A stretch of DNA of 7,619 nt from Pedosphaera sp. (lineage in GTDB: Bacteria > Verrucomicrobiota > Verrucomicrobiae > Limisphaerales > Pedosphaeraceae), in NCBI GenBank assembly GCA_028293265.1, contig JAQGPB010000463.1:1-7619 (forward strand). Reading direction: 5' to 3'. Each line of letters opens with the position of its first letter. Position 1 is the stretch's first letter. A program made the position numbers and the translations under genes. Shown here in pieces: positions 1-6,253 of the stretch. The notes under the pieces are model-generated. The model had not been told where the DNA came from. It worked only from the letters and a program-made list of their open reading frames with translations, and ran no database searches.

Positions 1-158
1 GCGCCCGCCGCCATCAATTCAATCGCGCAGCACGCCAGCCCCATCGGCATCGGCCAGAGCGAATTCTTGCGGAACCAGTTCAGCGCGGCATCCACCCGCG
101 TGACGATGACCTCGCCTTCGATCTTCGAGTTGTAACCGATTTCGGTGCTTGTCTGCAT
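1..158 (-). CDS. nuoB: NADH-quinone oxidoreductase subunit B, N-terminal part (runs off the left edge)
   Basis: NuoB is the complex I subunit in the membrane-proximal part of the peripheral arm; it carries the N2 [4Fe-4S] cluster that passes electrons to quinone. Only the first 52 codons are present, from the ATG at 158 down to the window edge. Residues 32-52 hold the family signature: [10 protein letters not shown] followed by [11 protein letters not shown], with the tandem cysteines C43-C44 that ligate N2. The preceding part ([15 protein letters not shown]) matches the usual short N-terminal extension. No clear Shine-Dalgarno precedes the ATG, but no other in-frame start fits the family length. 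nuoA, the usual upstream neighbour, is absent: the next gene on this strand is an unrelated repeat protein. nuoB may therefore be the first gene of its transcript, with nuoA elsewhere. The family call is secure from the cysteine motif; the intactness of the rest cannot be seen. Confidence 0.93.
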   Translation of the reverse strand, partial: MQTSTEIGYNSKIEGEVIVTRVDAALNWFRKNSLWPMPMGLACCAIELMAAG

Positions 159-357
159 AATGATTACACGGCTGAAATGCCGCCGCCGTAAACAAATTAA
201 TCAGGCGGTAAAAGGACGGCAAGTTGAATTTGTGAATTTTTTCACAAGCGATGCGCGAGAGATGCTTCGAGTTGCGAGTTCCGCGGTCCAAATTGGGGAA
301 AGCTTTCTCCATCTAGGAGCGCAATTGACCTCGGCAACCGCGCAATTCAACCGGTTT
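159..357. other. Intergenic gap between the repeat-protein gene and nuoB
   Basis: This 199-bp gap precedes nuoB on the minus strand and should hold its promoter. No convincing -35/-10 pair is visible. The best minus-strand candidates (TTTACG, 18 bp, TGTAAT ending about 4 nt before the ATG; or TTGCCG, 16 bp, TTAATT) each match poorly at one element. The gap also has an 8-bp direct repeat GCGCAATT at 319-326 and 340-347, and a palindrome listed separately. No gene is supported here, and no intrinsic terminator is seen for the upstream repeat-protein gene, so readthrough into nuoB is possible. Confidence 0.5.
230..247. repeat. Perfect AT-rich palindrome upstream of nuoB
   Basis: TTGTGAA, a 4-nt TTTT spacer, then TTCACAA: a perfect 7-bp dyad about 72 bp upstream of the nuoB ATG. 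The stem is AT-rich and lacks a T tract beyond the hairpin, so it looks more like a possible operator for a dimeric regulator (the half-site resembles a Crp/Fnr-type TGTGA) than an intrinsic terminator. A dyad this short could arise by chance. Confidence 0.3.
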
Positions 358-2826
358 TTACGGCAGCAGAAGGACGCGATAAAATCGCGCATCGCCGATG
401 GTTGGGGGATATGACACCGTCACCGAGGAATTGGTTGCGGGGATGGAGGACCCCAGATTACTCCAATTACCCGGATTCAAATCCGGCGAACTCTGCAACT
501 GATAGGTCAGTCCCGGCGTCGTGTTCCAGGCAAGGCTGACCGCCCCGCCGGTTTGCGGCCCGAACTGGATCATTGGTCGAAGCGAGAATCGGAAGATGTT
601 CCCGCCATTTTGAGTCCCGCCTGCGGATGCCGTGCCGTAAAAATCCCCATTGGCTGTTTGAAGCAGGGAAGTTCCCGGATAAGCGCCGTCCAACCCGTTG
701 CCGCTGCTGTCCTGAACGGTGCCAAATGAATAAATCCTTGTTAGCGTTCCATTCGTGGCGATCCGGAATATGGTGCCGTAGTTATAGTCGCCTCCGAGAT
801 AAGTTGTTCCATAAAAATCGCCGTCGCCCCCTTGGATTAAACCCGCAAAAGGGTGGGCGCCATTCGTGGCATCAAAGGAAAACAGGCTGTTGAACGTTCC
901 ATTCGTTGTAATTTGGTAAACGGTTCCAAGATTATACGTGCCGCCGGAGATGGTTGTGCCGTAGAGATTGCCATCGCTGCCCGGCGTCAGGCCGGCATAA
1001 GGGTTGGCGCCATTGGTGCCATTAAAATAAACCAGATTTGTCGGGGTGGCCCCAAATCCGGAAAATCTGAATAGAACCCCATTCCCGAGGGTCGCACCGT
1101 CATATCCCACACCACCGTATTCCGTCGTGCCGTAAAAACTGCCATCGCTGCCCAGTGTCAGGCTTCCGGTGGGATTAGCCCCATTATAGCCGCCAAAAGC
1201 AAATGAGTCGGCCAGCACTCCATTGGTGCTCACTCTGAAGATTACGCCCCGGCCGTTTGGGCTGCCGGCTCTTGTGGTGCCATAAAAAAAACCGCCGCTT
1301 TCCAATAGGCTGGCAAAAGGCTGTTGGCCATTGGATAAATTGAATGTGAACAGATTGGTGAAGTCGCCATTTGTTGTGATAGTGAAAATTGCCCCAATCG
1401 GGGACACAGGCCCTGTTTCTGCCGACCCGTAAAAACGGCCATCGCTTCCCAAGGCTAGTGCGGCATACGGGTTGAACCCCTCGCCGGCTGCAAAATCATG
1501 AAGCGTGCTATAAGCCCCGTCTGGCGACAGCCTGAACACGCTCCCCAAACCCTGTGCGCCCTTTCCGCACGTTGTGCCGTAGAGGTTTCCATCCGCGCTT
1601 TGGATAAGTGACGAGGGATCAGCCTCGCCGCCAAATGAAACGAGAGTGCTCAACGTGCCATTGGTCGTTATGGAAAAAACCGTGCCGGCATTGTAAAGCC
1701 CGCCTCCTTGCGTCGTGCCATAGAAATTTCCGTCGCTTCCCTTGATCAGTCGGGCATATGGTTTGGCGCCATTGGTGCCGTTGAAAGAAAAAAGTGAGGT
1801 TAAAGTGCCGTTTGTCGCCATTTTGAATACCGTGCCGAAACCGCCATTCGTACCCCCAATTGATGTCGTGCCATAGAAATTGCCATCCACATCCTGAACC
1901 AGTCCTCCATAAGGTTTGGCGCCATTGGTGCCGTTGAACGGATAGGTCGTGATTGAAGACACAATTGCCGACACTTTGAAAACATCACCATTGCTTAGTC
2001 CTGGTGGTGTAGAGGATGTGCCGTATAAAAACCCGTCAATTCCCATGATTAATCCGTCAAAAGAGGTTCCGGTGGTTGGGAAGAGATAACTCACCGCGCT
2101 GCCGGCTTTAACTTTAAATATGCTGCCGGAGCCGAAGCCAGTCGGCGTGCCATAAAAACTGCCGTCCGACCCTTGCACCAAATTTCCCTTGGGAGCATAG
2201 TTGAGTCGCAGTGAACCAACAATTGTTACGGTCCCGTTCGTTGTAATTTCGTAAACCGTGCCGCCGCCGAACATGCCTCCATAGGCAGTAACGCCGTATA
2301 AATTTCCGTCGCTCCCCTGAAGCAGGGGTCCCATGGGGTTGGCGCCGTTTGTGCCACCAGGGAAGAAAAATAGCGTGGTCAAGTTGCCATTGGTCGTCAG
2401 TTGAAAAACCGACCCGTCTCCATCCGGACCTGATGGACCGCCATTTTGCGTCGTGCCATATAGCATGCCGTTGCTGGCTTGCATCAGGCCGCCATAAGGA
2501 TTGGCGCCTTGGAAGCCGGTAAATGAAACCAGCGTCGTCAATATCCCATTGGTCGTCAGCTTGAATACCGTGCCGAATGAATGGGGGCCGCTTCCGAAGG
2601 TGGTGCCATAAAAATTACCGTCGCTGGCCTGCATCAACGAGGAATATGGACTGCCACCGTTGTTCAGTGGAAAGGCATGTAATTCGGTGAGCGTCGCTCC
2701 GTGCGCGCCAACCGCGCCAAAACACAGCAAACCACCTAACAGCCCCAATGCTCTTCCGCAGCCTCGCCTGGCAGAGAAATACACAATGGCGTCCGCAAGC
2801 AAGGAAGGAATTTTTTCGAAACGCAT
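358..2826 (-). CDS. Secreted protein of 14 'SDGNFYGTT' repeats (TIGR03803-like)
   Basis: The role is not known; it is likely an exported or cell-surface repeat protein. Residues 1-43 form a long signal peptide: a basic region (R20, R21, R25), a hydrophobic core (ALGLLGGLLCFGAVG) and cleavage near AHGA. The cysteine at 35 lacks a proper lipobox. From about residue 61 to 745 there are 14 copies of a roughly 50-residue unit: a 'GLxQGSDGNFYGTT' core, a Gly-rich turn, 'GTVFKxTTNGTLTxLxSF', then 'NGANPY'. This matches the TIGR03803 repeat common in Verrucomicrobiota and Acidobacteriota. The last 76 residues form a different module (AWNTTPGLTYQLQSSPDL, then W and LG, ending FYRVLLLP) that recurs at the end of many Verrucomicrobiota exported proteins. 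Copies are divergent, so this is not a recent DNA-level expansion. A near-consensus -10 (TATACT, minus strand, 2864-2869) lies 38 bp upstream, without a good -35 and without a clear ribosome site. Family assignment is confident; function is open. Confidence 0.85.
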   Translation of the reverse strand: MRFEKIPSLLADAIVYFSARRGCGRALGLLGGLLCFGAVGAHGATLTELHAFPLNNGGSPYSSLMQASDGNFYGTTFGSGPHSFGTVFKLTTNGILTTLVSFTGFQGANPYGGLMQASNGMLYGTTQNGGPSGPDGDGSVFQLTTNGNLTTLFFFPGGTNGANPMGPLLQGSDGNLYGVTAYGGMFGGGTVYEITTNGTVTIVGSLRLNYAPKGNLVQGSDGSFYGTPTGFGSGSIFKVKAGSAVSYLFPTTGTSFDGLIMGIDGFLYGTSSTPPGLSNGDVFKVSAIVSSITTYPFNGTNGAKPYGGLVQDVDGNFYGTTSIGGTNGGFGTVFKMATNGTLTSLFSFNGTNGAKPYARLIKGSDGNFYGTTQGGGLYNAGTVFSITTNGTLSTLVSFGGEADPSSLIQSADGNLYGTTCGKGAQGLGSVFRLSPDGAYSTLHDFAAGEGFNPYAALALGSDGRFYGSAETGPVSPIGAIFTITTNGDFTNLFTFNLSNGQQPFASLLESGGFFYGTTRAGSPNGRGVIFRVSTNGVLADSFAFGGYNGANPTGSLTLGSDGSFYGTTEYGGVGYDGATLGNGVLFRFSGFGATPTNLVYFNGTNGANPYAGLTPGSDGNLYGTTISGGTYNLGTVYQITTNGTFNSLFSFDATNGAHPFAGLIQGGDGDFYGTTYLGGDYNYGTIFRIATNGTLTRIYSFGTVQDSSGNGLDGAYPGTSLLQTANGDFYGTASAGGTQNGGNIFRFSLRPMIQFGPQTGGAVSLAWNTTPGLTYQLQSSPDLNPGNWSNLGSSIPATNSSVTVSYPPTIGDARFYRVLLLP

Positions 2827-3077
2827 GTTTGTAATATATTCTTGGTGCGAACATGGAAGAAGCAGTATAGAATTTTGTCAATTCAAAACACCGGCTCATT
2901 CCACTTCTGACAGTTCGCAAAGCGCATTTTCTCTTGAAGAAAAATCCGCCATTCAACGTCTGACTTACCAGCGAGAGTTTGGGCGCGCGCTGGTTTTGAA
3001 CCCGCGCAACACTCCAGGTCAATCTGACGGCAAAACCATGCCCACGCAGGTCTTGCCGACGTTGGGAATGATTTTTT
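2827..3077. other. Divergent intergenic region, repeat protein / pseudopilin
   Basis: 251 bp between two divergently transcribed genes, so it must hold both promoters unless either is read from farther away. On the minus strand there is TATACT at 2864-2869 and an isolated TTGACA at 2876-2881, but their 6-bp spacing rules them out as a pair. No convincing plus-strand promoter is seen. An imperfect hairpin lies around 2982-3007 (GCGCG...GGTTTTGAACC...CGCGC). No tRNA or small gene is supported. Confidence 0.4.
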
Positions 3078-3755
3078 ATGCAACTTGAAGCAAACGTGAA
3101 TGTTCGAACCGCCCGCATGCGCGCTGCATTCACCCTTATTGAACTGCTCGTCGTCATCGCCATCATTGCCATTCTCGCGGGTCTGCTGTTGCCGGCCTTG
3201 GCGGGCGCCAAGCAGCGCGCCCGCACCATCCAATGCATCTCCAACCTCCGTCAGGTTGGCTTGAGCATGAGAATGTATGCCGATGATTTCAACGGCCTGC
3301 ATCCCGAATCGGGCGGCACCATCCTTTGGAATCAGATTGATGCCAGCACCAGCCGCTTTGGCTGGATGCAGCAACTCATCGCCTACATGCAGAACACCAA
3401 CGCCTACCATTGCCCCGCCGACCTGCGTTCAACCTTCAGCTATTTCAACGGAGCCCGCGCCGCTTACATATTGGCGGGCGGCACGGGTGCCTCGGTGGAC
3501 AGCCGTCAAATCCAATATGCCTCGGCCTTCGTGATCTCCGGCGACACCCAGGGTTTTACCACCAACGACGCCGACAAGGACGATTACTCCCAAAATTGTG
3601 TCGGCGGCGTAGCGAACGGCAACCCTTGGGAACAGTGGCAGATCCATAACAAGGGCCAGAACATCCTCTTTGAGGATGGCCACGCCAAATGGTACAAAGG
3701 CTACGTCACCAACGAAATGACCTTCCGCTACGACTCAATTCACGGCTGGGAATGA
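3078..3755 (+). CDS. Prepilin-type pseudopilin with C-terminal H-X9-DG motif
   Basis: A 225-residue type IV pilin/type II secretion pseudopilin-like protein, processed at the inner membrane by a prepilin peptidase. A short basic leader (residues 1-17) is followed by [20 protein letters not shown], with the predicted cut between A17 and F18, Glu at mature position +5 (E22) and a hydrophobic helix to about residue 40. The usual Gly before the cut is Ala, which is common in this group of proteins. Next comes the typical CISNLRQVG...MYADD segment (C53-D70) and a globular part with YHCP at 110-113. The C-terminus carries H190 and D200-G201 exactly nine residues apart, the H-X9-DG signature abundant in Planctomycetes and Verrucomicrobiota. 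It stands alone, with no secretion or pilus genes beside it. The ATG at 3078 is the first in-frame start; a GGGA about 12 nt upstream is a weak ribosome site, and M14 (3117) would leave too short a leader. Confidence 0.9.
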   Translation: MQLEANVNVRTARMRAAFTLIELLVVIAIIAILAGLLLPALAGAKQRARTIQCISNLRQVGLSMRMYADDFNGLHPESGGTILWNQIDASTSRFGWMQQLIAYMQNTNAYHCPADLRSTFSYFNGARAAYILAGGTGASVDSRQIQYASAFVISGDTQGFTTNDADKDDYSQNCVGGVANGNPWEQWQIHNKGQNILFEDGHAKWYKGYVTNEMTFRYDSIHGWE

Positions 3756-3796
3756 GTGTAAGTTTGCAACCCGCTTCTGGTTTTTCGGGCCTATAG

Positions 3797-3856
3797 TAAG
3801 AAAATCGCCCCAAAAGTCTCTTCAACCCCGTTATCGTTGATTGAAGAGGTTGGGGC
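3797..3856 (-). terminator. Nested-hairpin terminator after ilvB
   Basis: Between the convergent pseudopilin and ilvB genes lies a two-tier stem. The outer arms GCCCCAA (3807-3813) and TTGGGGC (3850-3856) enclose inner arms CTCTTCAA (3818-3825) and TTGAAGAG (3841-3848) with a 15-nt loop. It starts 8 nt past the ilvB stop codon. On the minus strand the stem is followed by GATTTTCTTAC, a weak U-rich tail; on the plus strand no T tract follows. It therefore best fits termination of ilvB, with an imperfect tail. Confidence 0.6.
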
Positions 3857-3864
3857 AGAATGTG

Positions 3865-5742
3865 TTATGGTTTCCAAATCATCTCGGCGACGGATTTGCC
3901 GGCCGGGATGAAGGGCAGCACGTGCTCGGTGTAGGGGACGATGACGTCGAGGACGTAGGGCTGGTCGGAATCGAGCATGCGTTGCAGGGCGGCGCGGAGG
4001 TCTTTCTTGAACATGACGCGTTCGCACGGAACATTGAAGGCCTTGGCCATGGTGATGTAATCGGGATAAATCTGCTTCATGTTGTCCGGATCGCCGAGGT
4101 AGGTGTTGCCACGGTTGCCTTCGTAAAACTTGTCTTCCCATTGCACCACCATGCCGAGGTGTTGGTTGTTCAGGATGAGCGCCTTGGCGGCGATTTTTTC
4201 GATGTGTGCGGTGGCGAGTTCCTGGACGTTCATCAGGAATGAGCCGTCGCCGTCAATGTCAACGACCTGTTTGTTTGGACAGGCGACTTTCGCGCCCAAC
4301 GCGGCGGGGTAGCCGTAGCCCATCGCGCCCAAACCGGCGCTGGTGAGCAATTGGCGCGGGAACTTGTATTTATAATATTGCGCGGCCCACATCTGATGCT
4401 GGCCCACGCCGGTGGTGATGATGGCTTCGCCCTTGGTCAATTCGTAAAGCATCTCGATGGCCATCTGCGGCAGGATGACTTCGCTCTCTTTGCCGGTGAG
4501 ATGGTCTTTCATGTGCTGCGAGGTGACCACTTCTTCGGTGACGCGATAGGCAAGCGGGGCCTTGGCCTTCCAATCCGCGCACTGCTTGTGCCAGGCGGTG
4601 AATTTCTTCTGGATGGCGCGTTTCTTGACGAGCGCGTTGAGCCGTTCGAGCGCGTATTTGATGTCGCTGACGATGGGCAGGTTCGCCGGCTTGTTTTTGT
4701 TGATCTCGGACGGGTCCACGTCAATGTGAACAATTGTGCCGGTCTCGCAAAATTTTTCCACCTTGCCGGTCACGCGGTCGTCGAACCGCACGCCAAAGGC
4801 GAGCAATAAATCCGCGCCGGCGGCGATTTTCTTCGGGACATAGGCGGCGTCGGCGTCTTTTGGCCTGGGTTCGAACTCACCGCTCACCGCCCAATTGGCA
4901 TAGGCGGTGCCATGCATGCCCAGCCAGCGGAGCGACAATTCATGTGTTTCGGGAAAGCAGCCGCAACCCATGATCGTGGTGGTCACGGGAATCTGCGTCG
5001 CCTCGGCAAACTTTGTCAATTCCGCGCTGGCGTTGCCGCTGATGATGCCGCCGCCGACGTAAAGCAGGGGCCGCTCGGACTTCTCGATCAGCCCGATGAT
5101 TTCGTTCAACTCGAGATCGTTGGCCTGCTGATGAGGCACGTAACCGCGCAGGACGATTTCGGTGGGATAGACCGGTTGGGCCTTGGCCTGCTGGATGTTT
5201 TTGGGCACGTCCACGACCACGGGGCCGGGGCGGCCGGTGGTGGCGATGTAAAACGCCTCCTTGATGACGCGTGGAATGTCATTGATGTCCGTGACCAGAT
5301 AGCTGTGCTTCACGATCGGCAGGGTCATGCCAAAGAAATCGGTCTCCTGAAAACCGCCCTTGCCGATCATTGCCTGCGGCACCTGGCCGGTGATGACAAC
5401 GAGCGGGATGGAATCCATGTAGGCGTCGGCGATGCCGGTGACGAGATTGGTCGCGCCGGGTCCGCTGGTGGCCATGCAAACCCCGGCGCGGCCGGTGGCG
5501 CGGGCATAACCCTCCGCGGCAAACGCGCCGCCCTGCTCATGGCGCGGCAGGATGGTGCGGATGGTGGATTTGGTGAGCGCCTGGTGGAATTCCATGCTGG
5601 CGCCGCCGGGATAGGCGAAGATCACTTCCACACCCTCGCGTTCGAGGCAGGCGATGACGATTTCACTGCCCTTCATGGCGGGGCCGACTTCCGGGCGCTT
5701 GGGGGCGGCGGACTTTTTCGCGGACTCAATGGTTTTGCTCAT
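3865..5742 (-). CDS. ilvB: Acetolactate synthase large (catalytic) subunit
   Basis: ThDP-dependent acetohydroxyacid synthase: it condenses pyruvate with pyruvate or 2-oxobutyrate, the first common step to Val, Leu and Ile. Its 625 residues show the three domains in order: PYR domain (about 25-190) with catalytic Glu E69 in [22 protein letters not shown] (93-99) and GQVP (119-122); central FAD-type domain (about 210-370) with [12 protein letters not shown] (316-327); ThDP-binding domain (about 425-610) with GDG at 498-500 and NN at 525-526. The block [13 protein letters not shown] (445-457) and [13 protein letters not shown] (525-537), and the ending EHVLPFIP, resemble plant and cyanobacterial enzymes more than E. 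coli IlvI. Two stretches look inserted: about 287-308 ([19 protein letters not shown]) and about 15 residues within 402-424. The N-terminus (1-22) is Lys/Ala/Pro-rich. No regulatory subunit gene (ilvN) is adjacent. A weak GAAAG lies 6 nt before the ATG. Expression is probably controlled by the leader attenuator at 5784-5910. Confidence 0.96.
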   Translation of the reverse strand: MSKTIESAKKSAAPKRPEVGPAMKGSEIVIACLEREGVEVIFAYPGGASMEFHQALTKSTIRTILPRHEQGGAFAAEGYARATGRAGVCMATSGPGATNLVTGIADAYMDSIPLVVITGQVPQAMIGKGGFQETDFFGMTLPIVKHSYLVTDINDIPRVIKEAFYIATTGRPGPVVVDVPKNIQQAKAQPVYPTEIVLRGYVPHQQANDLELNEIIGLIEKSERPLLYVGGGIISGNASAELTKFAEATQIPVTTTIMGCGCFPETHELSLRWLGMHGTAYANWAVSGEFEPRPKDADAAYVPKKIAAGADLLLAFGVRFDDRVTGKVEKFCETGTIVHIDVDPSEINKNKPANLPIVSDIKYALERLNALVKKRAIQKKFTAWHKQCADWKAKAPLAYRVTEEVVTSQHMKDHLTGKESEVILPQMAIEMLYELTKGEAIITTGVGQHQMWAAQYYKYKFPRQLLTSAGLGAMGYGYPAALGAKVACPNKQVVDIDGDGSFLMNVQELATAHIEKIAAKALILNNQHLGMVVQWEDKFYEGNRGNTYLGDPDNMKQIYPDYITMAKAFNVPCERVMFKKDLRAALQRMLDSDQPYVLDVIVPYTEHVLPFIPAGKSVAEMIWKP

Positions 5743-5783
5743 GTCTTGCTTTCAGGTTGTGGCCGGCCATCGCGGGTTTCAAC

Positions 5784-5818
5784 AAAAAACCCACGACTGT
5801 TGCCAGCCGTGGGTTTTT
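5784..5818 (-). terminator. ilvB attenuator terminator (3:4 hairpin)
   Basis: On the minus strand AAAAACCCACG-GCTG (5818-5804) pairs with CAGT-CGTGGGTTTTT (5799-5785) around a GCAA tetraloop. The stem is 15 bp including one G-U pair and runs straight into a T6 tract (5789-5784). It lies inside the ilvB leader, 41 nt before the start codon, with no gene ending upstream on that strand, so its role should be conditional termination of ilvB. The stem is also flanked by T5814-5818 when read on the plus strand, but nothing is transcribed toward it from that side. Confidence 0.88.
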
Positions 5819-5855
5819 GTCGAAATCCAATTCAGCTTCGACAAGCCCCGGCGGC
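5806..5855 (-). promoter_or_regulatory. ilvB antiterminator (2:3 pairing)
   Basis: The core is a perfect 8-bp stem, TTGTCGAA (5844-5837) with TTCGACAA (5824-5817), and a 12-nt loop (5836-5825). It extends outward by GGG (5849-5847) with CCC (5813-5811), then GCCG (5855-5852) with CGGC (5809-5806), with small internal loops between. The 3' arm takes the ACCCACGGC of the terminator's 5' arm, so the two structures exclude each other. The leader stop codon (5834-5832) lies in the loop, so a ribosome finishing the leader would break this stem. The pairing was found by eye, without energy calculation. Confidence 0.7.
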
Positions 5856-5909
5856 ATCGCCGGTTACGACGACCGCTACTGCCAGGACTTGTTGAATGTT
5901 CGCTATCAT
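5832..5909 (-). CDS. Branched-chain amino acid leader peptide of ilvB
   Basis: A 25-codon ORF (ATG at 5909, TGA at 5834-5832) just upstream of ilvB on the same strand, too short for usual gene calling. Eight of its residues are branched-chain: I2, I5, V8, L9, V11 and V13-V14-V15, with Thr next at 16; residues 8-16 read VLAVAVVVT. This is the composition of classical ilvB/ilvGMEDA attenuation leader peptides. Its product should have no function; the translating ribosome senses charged tRNA-Val, -Ile and -Leu. A stall at the Val codons (5873-5865) would cover segment 1 of the leader RNA and favour antitermination. No Shine-Dalgarno is present, and the promoter places transcription start at or within a few bases of the ATG, so translation is probably leaderless. 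The case rests on composition, position and the fit with the RNA structures. Confidence 0.8.
   Translation of the reverse strand: MIANIQQVLAVAVVVTGDAAGACRS
5848..5863 (-). promoter_or_regulatory. ilvB leader protector hairpin (1:2 pairing)
   Basis: CCGGCG (5863-5858), loop ATGC, CGCCGG (5853-5848): a perfect 6-bp all-GC stem spanning leader codons 16-21, directly after the Val13-15 codons. Its 3' arm overlaps the 5' arm of the antiterminator (5855-5847). When it forms, antitermination is blocked and the terminator can fold; a ribosome stalled on the Val codons would cover its 5' arm and release segment 2. Confidence 0.7.
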
Positions 5910-5917
5910 TGCGGGGC

Positions 5918-5946
5918 ATGGTAGCGGACCGGCAGAATGGGGTCAA
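5918..5946 (-). promoter_or_regulatory. ilvB leader promoter (sigma-70 type)
   Basis: On the minus strand TTGACC (5946-5941, 5 of 6 to consensus), exactly 17 bp, then TACCAT (5923-5918, 4 of 6). The expected transcription start is around 5909-5912, essentially on the leader-peptide ATG at 5909. It is the only well-spaced promoter seen before ilvB and gives a terminated leader RNA of about 126 nt. Confidence 0.65.
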
Positions 5947-6204
5947 GCATAGAATAAGAGCGGGTCATTCATGGTGAAAACATTCGTTTCTTTCCTCGCA
6001 TTGTCCGGTTTTGCCCCAGCCAAATAAGCTTTTCAAGAAATGGTGTCCCAAAACCAATCGCAAGATTCGCACGGGCGGAAAAAGAGCCAGGCCAGTGCAA
6101 AACAGCAACTTGGAAATGGAGCGAGCCCAACAATTCGCTTGACTCGGATTGCATAAATCGCGCTTCTTGTAACACAGCTTGCTTCCGGCGGGACAATTGA
6201 CAAT

Positions 6205-6226
6205 CAAGTGTGCCTAAACACACTTG
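6205..6226. repeat. Perfect 8-bp dyad upstream of the kinase gene
   Basis: CAAGTGTG (6205-6212), six bases, CACACTTG (6219-6226): a perfect inverted repeat with a spacing typical of dimeric helix-turn-helix operators. It directly follows a TTGACA and its right edge overlaps the TTGGCA -35 candidate of the kinase, a position suited to repression. No T tract follows on either strand, so a terminator is unlikely. Confidence 0.45.
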
Positions 6227-6253
6227 GCAGGGTGAAGAAGCTTTTGCTAGCAT
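6224..6253 (+). promoter_or_regulatory. Candidate promoter of the histidine kinase
   Basis: TTGGCA (6224-6229, 5 of 6), 18 bp, TAGCAT (6248-6253, 4 of 6), which would start transcription near 6260 and give a leader of about 60 nt before the ATG at 6322. The -10 lies inside an imperfect palindrome (6240-6257) and the -35 overlaps the dyad at 6205-6226. Prediction by eye only. Confidence 0.35.

Noticed and set aside
19..312. Minus-strand ORF of 97 codons overlapping nuoB
   Set aside because: It lies in another frame over the unmistakable nuoB signature (NSLWPMPMG...[10 protein letters not shown]), so it is a shadow.
358..2826. Repeat region considered as a CRISPR array or tandem DNA repeat
   Set aside because: The periodicity is in the protein, with variable DNA and unit lengths; there are no identical direct repeats with unique spacers.
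2864..2881. TTGACA and TATACT on the minus strand as promoter of the repeat protein
   Set aside because: The two hexamers are only 6 bp apart, far below the 16-18 bp needed; only the -10-like element can be kept as a weak hint.
2982..3007. Hairpin with GGTTTTGAACC considered as a tRNA arm
   Set aside because: The stem is imperfect, and no acceptor or anticodon arms at tRNA spacing are found around it.
2615..3410. Minus-strand ORFs across the divergent gap and the pseudopilin start
   Set aside because: They overlap the conserved prepilin N-terminus and the repeat-protein signal peptide and resemble no family.
4912..5895. Long plus-strand ORF of 327 codons opposite ilvB
   Set aside because: It is antisense to strongly conserved ilvB codons; its Gly/Ala/His/Asp-rich product is a typical mirror of a GC-rich gene.
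5784..5910. ilvB leader considered as a T-box or other riboswitch
   Set aside because: There is no T-box sequence or specifier loop; the Val/Ile/Leu-rich ORF and the mutually exclusive stems fit ribosome-mediated attenuation better.
5971..6027. Plus-strand 18-codon ORF with a signal-like hydrophobic peptide (MVKTFVSFLALSGFAPAK)
   Set aside because: It is too short to judge, has no convincing promoter or ribosome site, and no continuation in any frame is recognisable. It may be chance or a gene remnant.
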